The notes under the pieces: generated by a model
What the model was told of the DNA's origin: nothing
The model's database searches: none
Seen by the model: only the letters and a program-made list of their open reading frames with translations
In this document: positions 53,040-62,120 of the stretch, in pieces
Layout of the letters: each line of letters begins with the position of its first letter
Numbering within the stretch: the first letter of the stretch is position 1
Origin: CAUTYU01 sp963545205
GTDB taxonomy: Bacteria; Desulfobacterota; Desulfovibrionia; Desulfovibrionales; Desulfomicrobiaceae
NCBI GenBank assembly: GCA_963545205.1
Contig: CAUUHW010000009.1
Location: 15,963-79,962 of the forward strand
Length of the DNA stretch: 64,000 nucleotides
Reading direction: 5' to 3'
Position numbers and translations under genes: made by a program

Positions 53040-54485
53040 TTAACGATCCTGTTCCTGCCCATTGACCTTCAGATTTCCGTCTTTCAGGACAACAGAAGAA
53101 GAAAATATATTTTCTTCCAGGGCAAAATACTGTGGTTGGAGCTGAAAAAGAGGAGTCATATTCAACATGTCGGCCACAGTCTTATCAACACGCAGCTCGC
53201 CATCCACGTCAATCCATTTCTCCATTTGATTCCACTCTGTAAAAGCCTTGCGCAATTCCTCGAAACTTGCTTGTTTCGCTGCGGAATTCAACATCACCCT
53301 TCCCTTGATCTCGCCCTTTCCTTTTGCTTCATTCAAAAATACAGAAAAAACAAATTCCGTCCCGGATTGTTGTACCTCGCGCAGCAACTTTTCACTACCG
53401 GCCGTGTCACTGCCCTTATCCAGACTGTCAGTCAGCATTAAAGTCTGAAAGGTATTCAGGGCCTCAGCACTCACTTTTTTCAGTTCGTATTGCAGACCTG
53501 TTTGTTGAATATCTGCGCCTGCCGGCAAAATCGCCGGAGAGGTTATTTTGGGCCGGGCCGCCAATGCCCATTTGAGGTCAAACAGCTTGTCCCCTGCTTC
53601 GTACAGACCAGATTCGCACTCAAGATTTTCCAAAGCGAAATCAAATTCTTTATCCTTAAAGGACACCAAATCAAAACGGGCCTGCCCGGTACCAAAGTCC
53701 ATATCAAGCCCGTCAAGGCGCTTTATCTGGCCGCTGTATGTTCCTTCGGAAACATGAAACAGCCCGTCTTCGTTAACACGGACCTCCAGCACTGAACTTT
53801 TGCCTGTATACTTGCCCTTGTTATCAACATGCAGGTCAAAGGTAAAAGGGTTCAGCTCCACTGTGCCCTTATTCTGAAAACGCATTTTTTCAATCCGCAC
53901 GACAAGATCATAGGCGGAGCGATCAAAAACAGAGGTGTCAACCCGGACCTGCCCACCGCCGATTATGGTCTGTTTGCCATCGCTTTGCTGGATAATCGGT
54001 TCAACAAGATAAAGTTCGCGCAACGAGCCGTCATTACCGATAAAATGTTCCAGACGGAACCTTCCGTCTATGAGCTCTTTCAGTTCCTCTGGCAGACCAT
54101 CCAGCATCGCCAACAGGCCACGACGGGGCACAACAGGATGGGTCACAATATGAGCAAACCCGAAACTGTCACCCTCATGTTCGCTTTTTCCCCTGCTAAT
54201 AGAGCTGATAAGCGGAATATCAACCTGTTTCTCATTTTGGTCAAGATCAAGCACAGTCAGATGAAAAAGCGAATCCGCCTGCTCCTTTTTATATTTGGTC
54301 AGGGTCAGGGTTGCTTCCCTGATAAAAGGGAACTGTTCCAGCCCCTTTATGTGGTAAGGTTTATTCAGATTTTCTGCCACAAAGCTGTCAATCCTGGCTT
54401 CAACGGCCTCTTCTCTTTTTTGAAAGAAGAAAAAAGAACCCGCAAAGACAACACATATGGCAACCAAAAAACATATTTTTTTCAT
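53040..54485 (-). CDS. DUF945 (YdgA-like) protein
   Basis: A 481-residue protein of the DUF945/YdgA family. One N-terminal signal anchor (residues 4-21, CFLVAICVVFAGSFFFF) is followed by a beta-rich periplasmic domain with repetitive strands, including LNPFTFDLHVDNKGKYTGKS. The C-terminal third has FTEWNQMEKWIDVDGELRVD. YdgA relates to AsmA-like lipid-transfer proteins, but its role is unproven. CAGGAGG precedes the ATG. It is followed by a terminator, so it forms its own transcript. Confidence 0.82.
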   Translation of the reverse strand: MKKICFLVAICVVFAGSFFFFQKREEAVEARIDSFVAENLNKPYHIKGLEQFPFIREATLTLTKYKKEQADSLFHLTVLDLDQNEKQVDIPLISSISRGKSEHEGDSFGFAHIVTHPVVPRRGLLAMLDGLPEELKELIDGRFRLEHFIGNDGSLRELYLVEPIIQQSDGKQTIIGGGQVRVDTSVFDRSAYDLVVRIEKMRFQNKGTVELNPFTFDLHVDNKGKYTGKSSVLEVRVNEDGLFHVSEGTYSGQIKRLDGLDMDFGTGQARFDLVSFKDKEFDFALENLECESGLYEAGDKLFDLKWALAARPKITSPAILPAGADIQQTGLQYELKKVSAEALNTFQTLMLTDSLDKGSDTAGSEKLLREVQQSGTEFVFSVFLNEAKGKGEIKGRVMLNSAAKQASFEELRKAFTEWNQMEKWIDVDGELRVDKTVADMLNMTPLFQLQPQYFALEENIFSSSVVLKDGNLKVNGQEQDR

Positions 54486-54550
54486 TGAGCTACCCTCCTG
54501 AAAAAATGTAAATTCAATTCACTGCAATGGCATTCAGCCTGTGTGCAGAG

Positions 54551-55954
54551 CTACTTCCAGAATTTTTCCACGTAACCGCCAACAAAAACCAGCAACATAA
54601 CAAGCGGCAGGACATATTTCAGATACAAATACAGTTTTATCGGAAATCTGACTCCTGCGCCTTCATTGGCTTCCCTGACAAATCCTTTCCAGCCCCAGCC
54701 CCGGCCAGAAGTACAAAAAATCAGTAACAGCAAAGAACCAAGCGGAAGCAGGTTGTTCCCAACAATAAAATCTTCCAGGTCAATAATACCGGTTCCCGGC
54801 CCCAGCGGCTGAAAGGAACTGAACAGATTAAAGCCCAGCACGCAGGGCAGTGACAGAAAAAATACAGTCAGCGAACACAGCAGGGACGATTTTTTTCTGC
54901 TCCAGCCGAACTGTTCCATGGCAAAGGCAATGATATTTTCAAATACGGCAATGACAGTGGACAGAGCTGCAAAACACAAAAACAGGAAAAAAAGCGCGCC
55001 CCAAAACCGTCCACCGGGCATGACATTAAACACATTGGGAAGGGTAATAAAAATCAGCCCGCCACCGGAGCCGGCATCAACATCAAAGGCAAAACAGACC
55101 GGAAAAATAATCAGACCGGAAAGAATGGCGACCAGCGTGTCAAGCAGGATAATATGCAGGGATTCTCCGGTCAGGGAACGCTTTTTATCAATATAACTGC
55201 CAAAAATGGTCATGGCCCCGATTCCCAGACTGAGGGTGAAAAACGCTTGGCCCATGGCTGCGTAAACAACCTCTCCCAGTCCATTTTCAGCCAGTTTGCC
55301 AAAATCAGGCAACAGGTAAAAAGCAATACCTTTTCCTGCTCCGGGCAGGGAAACAGCCTTTATGACCAGCGCGACCAGAATCAAAAAAAGACCGGACATC
55401 ATCAGCTTGGAAACCTTTTCCACACCCTGACGCAACCCCGTGGTACAGACCCAAAAACCCAAAAAGACAACCAGGCCCATCCATATGCTCAACTCACCCG
55501 GGCGTGACAGCAGGGAACCAAAAAAATCGCCGACCTGGGCCGGATTTAAGCCCGCCAGGTCACCCTTGAACATGTACACAAAATAGGCCAGCATCCAGCC
55601 GGCAACCGTGGTGTAAAACATCATGAGCATGACATTGCCGAAAATTGCCAGATAGCCGAATTTCGGCCACCAGCTTCCGGCGGGAGCCAGCTTCTTCAAT
55701 GCCCCGACAATCCCCTGCCGTCCTGCCCGGCCAAGAGAAAACTCCATCACCAGAATAGGCAGCCCCAGCAGAAAAAGAAAAATCAGATAAAACAGAACAA
55801 AGGCGGCTCCACCATATTTTCCCGTGATATACGGAAAACGCCAGACATTTCCAAGTCCTACGGCACAGCCGGCTGAAACAAGTAAAAAACCGAGTCTGCT
55901 CCCAAGTTGTTCGCGAGGTGAACTGGCCAACGAAAACTCCTTAAAAAGTTGCAT
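54551..55954 (-). CDS. Sodium-dependent amino-acid transporter (NSS/SNF family)
   Basis: Neurotransmitter:sodium symporter of 467 residues with eleven to twelve helices. The N-terminal signature GSRLGFLLVSAGCAVGLGNV and WRFPYITGKYGGAAFVLFYL contains the sodium and substrate site of TM1. Also typical are SLGIGAMTIFGSYIDKKRSL and NVMPGGRFWGALFFLFLCFA. LeuT-like relatives take up hydrophobic amino acids; the substrate here is unknown. Upstream lies the repeat-rich gap. Confidence 0.92.
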   Translation of the reverse strand: MQLFKEFSLASSPREQLGSRLGFLLVSAGCAVGLGNVWRFPYITGKYGGAAFVLFYLIFLFLLGLPILVMEFSLGRAGRQGIVGALKKLAPAGSWWPKFGYLAIFGNVMLMMFYTTVAGWMLAYFVYMFKGDLAGLNPAQVGDFFGSLLSRPGELSIWMGLVVFLGFWVCTTGLRQGVEKVSKLMMSGLFLILVALVIKAVSLPGAGKGIAFYLLPDFGKLAENGLGEVVYAAMGQAFFTLSLGIGAMTIFGSYIDKKRSLTGESLHIILLDTLVAILSGLIIFPVCFAFDVDAGSGGGLIFITLPNVFNVMPGGRFWGALFFLFLCFAALSTVIAVFENIIAFAMEQFGWSRKKSSLLCSLTVFFLSLPCVLGFNLFSSFQPLGPGTGIIDLEDFIVGNNLLPLGSLLLLIFCTSGRGWGWKGFVREANEGAGVRFPIKLYLYLKYVLPLVMLLVFVGGYVEKFWK

Positions 55955-56501
55955 GTTCTTTTTGGCAATGTAAGATCAAAAAAAAATTTTAGCCCAAGAT
56001 TGATGATTAGACAAGGTTTTCTGATGAGCTTGATTCTTCTGGACATAAGAGGTTTTGACTTAATCTTTTGCTATAATTTAGGTTATGTTAGGCTGACAAT
56101 TCAAAACGGAGGTGAGCAGGTGAAATACATACACCCAACCTCTGGTATTTTCATCAACTACCTTTTCGGGCAGGAAGAGGACAGCCTGCTCATTTTTGAT
56201 TGTTGAGATCTGATTTTCGCTGCGCTGATTGGCAAACACGCTTTCCCGCTAATCAAATCTGTCCTGTGCACCAATCAAAAATTCAGATATCTTTATCCGC
56301 AGATTAACGTAACAAAAGGAATCTGCATAATCTGTAATAATCCTTTTCATCTGCGGACTTTTCTTCCAGATACCAATCAAAAATATAAAATCAGCGCAGC
56401 GAAAATCAAAAATCATCTGTTCCCTGCCAAAAGAGGTTGACGGTCGTTGCGCGGCAACGTATCATACTCTTTTTTTAATTTTCATTGCAAGCAGCCCCAA
56501 A
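55955..56501. other. Repeat-rich 547-bp divergent gap
   Basis: No gene supported. It separates the NSS transporter (minus) from nif3 (plus). It contains the 198-bp fold-back repeat listed at 56211-56408, further AATCAAAAATC words at about 56190 and 56273, and a similar string (CTTTTCGGGCAGGAA, and CTCTTTTGGCAGGGAA on the opposite strand) at both outer edges. Promoters for both genes must lie here, but I cannot place them confidently. Confidence 0.5.
56211..56408. repeat. Fold-back element with nested inverted repeats
   Basis: Outer arms are perfect 20-bp inverted repeats: TGATTTTCGCTGCGCTGATT (56211-56230) and its complement (56389-56408). Inside, TCCGCAGAT / ATCTGCGGA and CAAAAGGA / TCCTTTT form a second palindrome. 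The words CCGCAGATT and AATCAAAAATC are shared with the gaps at 1.1 and 11.8-12.0 kb. It has no coding capacity and resembles a small non-autonomous repeat. Confidence 0.75.
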
Positions 56502-57281
56502 ATGTTAACAGACAGCCTGATTAAAGAGATAGAAAAAACCGCCCCACTCCGCTACGCCGCGAAATGGGACAAAAGCGGCATTCAGATTGCCGCGCCCGCA
56601 AAAGACATCAGGCATCTGGCGGTCATGCTTGACCCTTGTCTGACAAGTGTTCGCGCGGCTCTTGAACAAGGGGCAGATTTTATCCTCACTCATCACCCGC
56701 TTGCGCTCACTCCCCGCTTTCCAGATGAGATGGGTGAATACCGTGAAGTACTCAAAATGGTGTTGCAAAAAGATATTACGCTCTATTCCGCGCACACATC
56801 TTTGGACGCCAATCCGCTTGGCCCGGTTCGGTGGCTGGCTCAGGCTCTGGAACTGACAGACACGCAAGTCATAGAACAGACAGGCCGGGAAAATGAAAAC
56901 ACAGGCTTTGGGTTTTGCGGCAATCTCAGACAGGCTCTAACCCAAAAGGAATTTTCCAGCCTGCTGAAACAACAGGGAATTCCAGCATGGAGAAAAACAG
57001 GCAGCTGGCCGGAAAAGATAACCCGTGTGGCCTGTTGCCCGGGTTCCGGCGGCTCACTTGCCGACATGGCTTTTTCCCTTGGAGCTGAAATATATATTAC
57101 CGGAGATATCAGGTACCATCAGGCTCTTGAAATCGCTCCTTATGGCCTGACACTTGATGTCGGGCATTTTGTTCTTGAAGAAAAAATGATGTCTGTCTGG
57201 GCGCAAACATTACAATACGAACTGCAAGGTCAAATTCAGGTATCTTTCGTGGCAGGAAGAGATCCTTTTTTCTACGAATAA
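56502..57281 (+). CDS. NIF3-family dinuclear metal protein
   Basis: NIF3/YbgI family, 259 residues, the short form. Metal-binding residues are seen in FILTHHPLALTPRF (about 62), YSAHTSLDANPLGPVRWLAQ (about 95) and near the end VGHFVLEEKMMS. The conserved ITGDIRYHQALEIAPYGLTL is also clear. The family forms hexamers; cellular function is uncertain, often linked to GTP cyclohydrolase type 2 annotation. The following zinc-ribbon gene is a frequent neighbour of nif3 in other bacteria, which supports both calls. Confidence 0.9.
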   Translation: MLTDSLIKEIEKTAPLRYAAKWDKSGIQIAAPAKDIRHLAVMLDPCLTSVRAALEQGADFILTHHPLALTPRFPDEMGEYREVLKMVLQKDITLYSAHTSLDANPLGPVRWLAQALELTDTQVIEQTGRENENTGFGFCGNLRQALTQKEFSSLLKQQGIPAWRKTGSWPEKITRVACCPGSGGSLADMAFSLGAEIYITGDIRYHQALEIAPYGLTLDVGHFVLEEKMMSVWAQTLQYELQGQIQVSFVAGRDPFFYE

Positions 57282-57328
57282 GATTTGAACTTGCCAGCCA
57301 TTTATAAATGGAAGTATCAGGAGGAAAA

Positions 57329-58084
57329 ATGGGCCTTTACACGAATGAAATAAAACAGTTAGTTGTCTTACAGGAAGTCGACAATGAAATTCTGACTCTG
57401 GAAAAAAATCTTTCCAGTGTTCCCAAGCAATTGAAAGAACTCCAGAGCCAGCTTGCGACATCCAAACTTTCTTTGGGGCAGATTCAGGAAAAAATAGATC
57501 TTCTTCAAATGCAAAATAAAAAATTAAAAAATGAAATCGAAGACGATGGATTAAAAATAGAAAAAAGAAAAAATCAAATCATGCAGTTGGAAAATCAAAA
57601 AGAATACCATGCCATGATGCGTGAACTGGACGCGCTGGAAAAAACAAACCGCATGAGAGAAGAAGAAAAAATGGCTGTTCTTGAAGAATTGGAAGAACAA
57701 AAAAAGACACAGGCAACGACACAGGAAGAAATAAAAGGCCTGGAAGAAGCAATAGAAAAAGATGAGGCTTCTCTGAATAAGGAACTGGCCAGTATCAATA
57801 AAAAACTGGAGGAACTGCGGACAAAAAGCACAAAACTGTGCCAGGATATTTCCGAGCAGTTACTTGAGCAGTACAATTTTATAAAGAAAAAACTGGATCA
57901 CCCTGTTGTGGCCTCAATCTCGGACGCGATCTGTAATGCCTGCCATATAAAAATCCCCCTTCAAACCTACATTGAGGTTCAAAAAGGCGAATTTATTACA
58001 ACCTGCCCGAATTGCCAACGTATTATCTACTGGAAAGACCTTTTTGCTCCGGAAGAAAACAACGGGCAGGAGAGCAACGGGTAA
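57329..58084 (+). CDS. C4-type zinc-ribbon coiled-coil protein
   Basis: A 251-residue protein, starting at the ATG at 57329 behind a strong AGGAGG (the frame is open seven codons further). Residues 5-180 are a long coiled coil, Lys/Glu/Gln-rich, with GLYTNEIKQLVVLQEVDNEI at the start. The C-terminus holds a zinc ribbon: CNACHIKIPLQTYIEVQKGE then CPNCQRIIYW. This is the family next to nif3 in many genomes, of unproven function, perhaps a nucleic-acid or secretion chaperone. Confidence 0.88.
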   Translation: MGLYTNEIKQLVVLQEVDNEILTLEKNLSSVPKQLKELQSQLATSKLSLGQIQEKIDLLQMQNKKLKNEIEDDGLKIEKRKNQIMQLENQKEYHAMMRELDALEKTNRMREEEKMAVLEELEEQKKTQATTQEEIKGLEEAIEKDEASLNKELASINKKLEELRTKSTKLCQDISEQLLEQYNFIKKKLDHPVVASISDAICNACHIKIPLQTYIEVQKGEFITTCPNCQRIIYWKDLFAPEENNGQESNG

Positions 58085-58102
58085 TTTTTCCGCAACACAA
58101 TC

Positions 58103-58475
58103 AGGAGTTGGACAGACTGTCGCTGCCGCCAAGCGGGAGAGGAAAGTCCGGGCTCCACAGGGCAGGACGCTGGGTAACACCCAGCAGAGGCGACTCTGGG
58201 AAAGTGCCACAGAAAAAAACCGCCCTGCACCCATTTTAGCGACCGTCGCTAAAATGGGTGCAGGGTAAGGGTGAAAAGGTGGAGTAAGAGCCCACCAGTT
58301 GCCATGGTGACATGGTAAGCTGGGTAAACCCCGTCCGGAGCAAGACCAAATAGGAAAGCTGGCCGGCCCGGTCAAGGCTTTCGGGTAGGTCGCTTGAGCC
58401 CGCGAGTAATCGCTGGCCTAGAGGAATGACAGTCGCTCGCAAAGAGAACAGAACCCGGCTTACCGTCCAACTCCT
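58103..58475 (+). ncRNA. rnpB: RNase P RNA, bacterial class A
   Basis: Catalytic RNA of RNase P. The ends AGGAGTTGGA and TCCAACTCCT pair as P1. The 5' conserved region GAGGAAAGTCCGGGCTCCA and the 3' region AACAGAACCCGGCTTA are intact and form P4. The loop GGCCCGGTCAAGGCTTT and the segment near CTAGAGGAATGACAGTCG also fit. An unusually long perfect hairpin at 58223-58265, 20 bp with a three-base loop, is probably helix P12. It lies between the zinc-ribbon gene and ispDF. Confidence 0.93.
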
Positions 58476-58492
58476 GAACAACAGAAAATACA

Positions 58493-59674
58493 ATGAACAT
58501 TGCCGCCATTATTCTGGCCGCGGGAGAAAGTTCCCGTTTTCGTCAGGCCGGTTATACGCAAAAAAAACAGTTTATCAGCTGGAAAGGCGTTCCGCTTTTC
58601 TGGCACAGCGCGTGCTGTTTTGCCCGTATCCCCGCCCTGCGCGATCTTTTTTTTGTTTTTTCACCCGCCGACCTTGACGACTGGCAAGACCGGGTACGCC
58701 GGCTTGACGCGGATCACCCGCTCCGTGTTCCCTGGCAATGTGTTGGCGGCGGCCAGACCCGTCAGCAATCAGTGTATAACGCGCTTGCGGCTTTGGCTCC
58801 TGATACGGATCAGGTGCTTGTTCATGACGGAGCCAGACCCTTTTTGCGGGCCCCCCTTGTTACCCGCCTTCTGAAAGAACTGCCAGGTGCTGACGGTGTT
58901 ATCCCCGGTCTTCCGGTCACGGACACCATAAAGGAAGTCGGCTCAGGCATTGTCAAACACACTCCCGACCGCCAGAGTCTCTGGCGGGTGCAGACGCCGC
59001 AGGCCTTTTCTTTTCCGGTGCTGCTGGCCGCGCACAGGCAGGCAAAAGCCCAAAATCGGCAGGGGACAGATGACGCCGCTCTGGTTGAACAAATGGGAGG
59101 ACAGATAAAAGTGATTGCCGGAGACCCGGATAACCGGAAAATAACAACTCCTGAGGATACCAGCCTGCTTTTTCCCGCCTCTCCAATGCCCCTGCCCCGC
59201 ACGGGCTATGGCTACGATGTCCACAAATTTGGCGGCGACCGTCCACTTGTTCTGGGCGGCATTCCCATTGTGGGGGGGCTTTCTGTTGCCGCCCATTCTG
59301 ACGGCGATGTTGTTCTGCACGCCCTTGTTGACGCCCTGCTGGCCTGCCTGGGACTTGGCGATATTGGCGAACTGTTCCCCGACAATGACACCCGTTTTGA
59401 AAACATAAGCAGCGCGGTCTTTGTTTCCGAAGTCATGGATTTGGTCCACAAACACAAACTGCATCTTTGTCATGTTGACATCACAATTATCACCCAGACA
59501 CCCAAAATTGCCCCCCACAAGCAGGCTATCCGGCGCAATATTGCCCGCCTGCTCCACTGTGAGCCGACAAGTGTGAATATCAAGGCCACCACGGAAGAAG
59601 GTCTGGGATTTACCGGAAAAAAACAAGGCATCAAGGCCGTGGCTGTTGTTACCGCCCTTCAACCTGCAACGTGA
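58493..59674 (+). CDS. ispDF: Bifunctional IspD-IspF (MEP cytidylyltransferase and cyclodiphosphate synthase)
   Basis: A 393-residue fusion performing two non-consecutive steps of the MEP pathway. Residues 1-225 are IspD: AAIILAAGESSRF nucleotide loop, KKQFISWKG, LVHDGARPFLRAPLV, GTDDAALVE. From about 235, IspF: GYGYDVHKFGGDRPLVLGGI (metal-binding Asp and His), AAHSDGDVVLHALVDALLA, and the final NIKATTEEGLGFTGKKQGIK. The fusion is known in several proteobacteria. cysS follows, 16 bases later. Confidence 0.96.
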   Translation: MNIAAIILAAGESSRFRQAGYTQKKQFISWKGVPLFWHSACCFARIPALRDLFFVFSPADLDDWQDRVRRLDADHPLRVPWQCVGGGQTRQQSVYNALAALAPDTDQVLVHDGARPFLRAPLVTRLLKELPGADGVIPGLPVTDTIKEVGSGIVKHTPDRQSLWRVQTPQAFSFPVLLAAHRQAKAQNRQGTDDAALVEQMGGQIKVIAGDPDNRKITTPEDTSLLFPASPMPLPRTGYGYDVHKFGGDRPLVLGGIPIVGGLSVAAHSDGDVVLHALVDALLACLGLGDIGELFPDNDTRFENISSAVFVSEVMDLVHKHKLHLCHVDITIITQTPKIAPHKQAIRRNIARLLHCEPTSVNIKATTEEGLGFTGKKQGIKAVAVVTALQPAT

Positions 59675-59690
59675 AAACAATGAGGTGACC

Positions 59691-61148
59691 ATGCGTTTAT
59701 TTAACTCCCTGACAAAAACAAAAGAAGAATTTACCCCTTTGCAGGAAGGAAAGGTCAAAATCTATGTATGCGGAATAACATCCTATGATTATTGCCATAT
59801 CGGGCACGCTCGCTCCGCTGTTGTTTTTGATGTGCTTGTCCGTTATCTGCGCCATTGCGGCCATGATGTGACCTTTGTCCGCAATTTTACAGATGTTGAC
59901 GATAAAATCATTGTTAAAGCAAACAGGGAAGGGAAGAGTTGCACGGAAATTTCAGAAAAATACATTGCGGCCTTTTATGAAGATATGGACAAACTCCATG
60001 TTTTACGGGCTGATATTGAACCAAAGGCCACAGAACATATACAGGAAATGATTGAACTTATTTCCCGTCTGATTGACAAGGGACACGCCTACGCGGCAGA
60101 GAACGGAGATGTGTATTTTCGCGTCCGTTCCTACGCGAAATACGGCGAACTTTCAGGACGCAAGATTGATGACCTGCTGGCCGGAGCCAGAATTGCGCCG
60201 GGAGAAAAAAAAGACGACCCGCTTGATTTCGCGCTGTGGAAAGGAGCCAAACCCGGTGAACCAAGCTGGGAAAGCCCGTGGGGCCCGGGCCGTCCGGGCT
60301 GGCATATTGAATGTTCAGCCATGAGCAGAAAATACATTGACATGCCCTTTGATATTCATGGCGGCGGCCAGGACCTGGCCTTTCCACACCATGAAAATGA
60401 ACGGGCCCAGAGTGAAGCCGCCTGCGACACGCAGTTTGCCCGCTACTGGGTTCATAATGGTTTTGTGCAGATAAATTCAGAAAAGATGTCAAAATCACTC
60501 AATAATTTCATCACCATACGAGATATTCTCACCAGCTATCTTCCTGAAGTTCTGCGTTTTTTTCTGCTCACCAAGCATTACCGCAGCCCGCTTGACTACA
60601 GCACGGAAGGGCTTGAAGAAGCGGAAAAAGCAATCAAGCGGATTTATCAGACCCGCCAGGCCGTTGCCACCCATCTTGCACAGACAAAGTGGAAACAAAG
60701 TGAACTGCCCCCTGAGCTGCTGACTGAATTTGAAACCGCTGCCACGGGCTGGCAGGACACTCTTGAGGACGACCTGAACACAGCCGCGGCTCTGGGGCAT
60801 ATTTTTTCCATTGTCAGGATTTGTAACCGGATTTTAGAAGACAAAACCCTGCGCCAAAGCAGGCAAAGTAAACATATTTTTCAGACAACCGGAAATATAT
60901 TCAGGGAGCTCCATGAAATTTTGGGCCTTTTTGAACAAAGTAACCAGGATTTTCTGACAAGTCTGCGGGAAAGCCGGGCCAGGCGCAAATCACTTGACCT
61001 GAAACAAATCGAAGGTATACTTGAAAAACGTGCCATCTTCCGCGCTCAAAAAGATTTTGAACTGGCGGATGCATTGCGCGAGGAGCTGAAAAACATGGAC
61101 ATTGAAGTCCAGGATACTCCACAGGGCCAGATCTGGGACGTAATCTAA
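59691..61148 (+). CDS. cysS: Cysteinyl-tRNA synthetase
   Basis: Class I synthetase, 485 residues from the ATG at 59691 behind GAGGTG (the frame extends 15 codons upstream into ispDF). The zinc Cys and HIGH motif are in VYVCGITSYDYCHIGHARS, the second zinc site in WHIECSAMSRKY and FPHHENERAQSEA, and the KMSKS loop in INSEKMSKSLNNFITI. The DALR-type helical tail is complete. Operonic with ispDF. Confidence 0.97.
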   Translation: MRLFNSLTKTKEEFTPLQEGKVKIYVCGITSYDYCHIGHARSAVVFDVLVRYLRHCGHDVTFVRNFTDVDDKIIVKANREGKSCTEISEKYIAAFYEDMDKLHVLRADIEPKATEHIQEMIELISRLIDKGHAYAAENGDVYFRVRSYAKYGELSGRKIDDLLAGARIAPGEKKDDPLDFALWKGAKPGEPSWESPWGPGRPGWHIECSAMSRKYIDMPFDIHGGGQDLAFPHHENERAQSEAACDTQFARYWVHNGFVQINSEKMSKSLNNFITIRDILTSYLPEVLRFFLLTKHYRSPLDYSTEGLEEAEKAIKRIYQTRQAVATHLAQTKWKQSELPPELLTEFETAATGWQDTLEDDLNTAAALGHIFSIVRICNRILEDKTLRQSRQSKHIFQTTGNIFRELHEILGLFEQSNQDFLTSLRESRARRKSLDLKQIEGILEKRAIFRAQKDFELADALREELKNMDIEVQDTPQGQIWDVI

Positions 61149-61175
61149 TCATTTTTTCAACCAGCGAGGAACACC

Positions 61176-61925
61176 ATGAAAAAACTGCTTTTTTTTGTTT
61201 TGACCATCTGTTGTGCCGCCAGCCTCAGCGCTCCTGTTGCGGCAAAGACCTACATTAACGGCATTGACGCCAATTTCCCGCCTTTTGCCTATGTGGACGC
61301 CACAGGCAAACCTGCCGGTTTTGACGTGGACGCCGTTGACTGGATAGCCCAAAAACTCGGGTTCACGGTCAAGCACGTGCCTATGGACTGGAATGGCATC
61401 GTGGCCAGCCTGGTCAATAAAAAAATTGATTTTATCGCCTCCGGCCTGAGCGTCACCGAAGAACGCGCCAAGGCCATTGATTTCACCATTCCGTATTGGG
61501 TTGTGCGTCAGGTACTGGTTGTCAGAAAAGACAGCGACCTTACACCTGAAATGGTTCTGAAAGGAAAGAAAAATCTGGGCGTGCAAAGCGGAACGTCTGA
61601 AGCCCAATGGCTGACAGATCAGGCCGGAAAAAATGGCAACAACTTTATACTCCACTATTATGATTCAGCCCCGATGAGTGTTCAGGATCTGGTTCATGGC
61701 CGAATTGATGCGGCTTCAATGAATGAATCTCCGGCTTTTGACGCGGTCAGCAAACGCCCGGTCAAAATCATCGGCGAAATGGGGCTTGCTCCTGAAGAAT
61801 TTGCCTACGGCATACGCAAGAACGATACAGAACTGAAAAAACTGCTTGACAATGGTCTGCGCTTGCTCATGGCAGATCCGTACTGGCAGGAACTGATCAA
61901 AAAATACAATCCAAACGAGCACTAA
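61176..61925 (+). CDS. Amino-acid ABC transporter substrate-binding protein, orphan
   Basis: A 249-residue periplasmic binding protein with signal peptide (1-23). INGIDANFPPFAYVDATGKP, GFDVDAVDWIAQKLGF and FIASGLSVTEERAKAIDF give the SBP_bac_3 pattern; VQDLVHGRIDAASMNESPAF follows. GAGGAA precedes the ATG. No permease or ATPase is adjacent; a strong terminator follows. It may serve the importer at 1.5-4.1 kb or another system, or signal to a chemoreceptor. Confidence 0.9.
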   Translation: MKKLLFFVLTICCAASLSAPVAAKTYINGIDANFPPFAYVDATGKPAGFDVDAVDWIAQKLGFTVKHVPMDWNGIVASLVNKKIDFIASGLSVTEERAKAIDFTIPYWVVRQVLVVRKDSDLTPEMVLKGKKNLGVQSGTSEAQWLTDQAGKNGNNFILHYYDSAPMSVQDLVHGRIDAASMNESPAFDAVSKRPVKIIGEMGLAPEEFAYGIRKNDTELKKLLDNGLRLLMADPYWQELIKKYNPNEH

Positions 61926-61930
61926 ACAAG

Positions 61931-61974
61931 AAAAGCCTCTTTTTGTCTCCATTCAGGGATAAAAAGAGGCTTTT
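61931..61974. terminator. Terminator after the orphan binding-protein gene
   Basis: AAAAGCCTCTTTTT / AAAAAGAGGCTTTT, a 14-bp perfect stem with a T run on both strands. A second small hairpin, AGAGACT / AGTCTCT at 61986-62004, is followed by a T-rich stretch, so the two form a tandem pair. Confidence 0.88.
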
Positions 61975-62090
61975 CAGACTCCAAAAGAGACTTTTTCAGT
62001 CTCTGCCTTTCTTTTTTTCCCGCGATTCAAGAATCTCATCCTGTCTCTTTTGTTATATATTTTTCATCAAAAAACATATACCATAACCTG

Positions 62091-62120
62091 TTGACAAAAA
62101 AACAAAATATTACATTTTAT
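62091..62120 (+). promoter_or_regulatory. Relic promoter before the chemoreceptor pseudogene
   Basis: TTGACA, 18 bases, TTTTAT just before the first remnant codon. The -10 overlaps the likely start, so the original 5' leader was probably lost. Confidence 0.35.
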
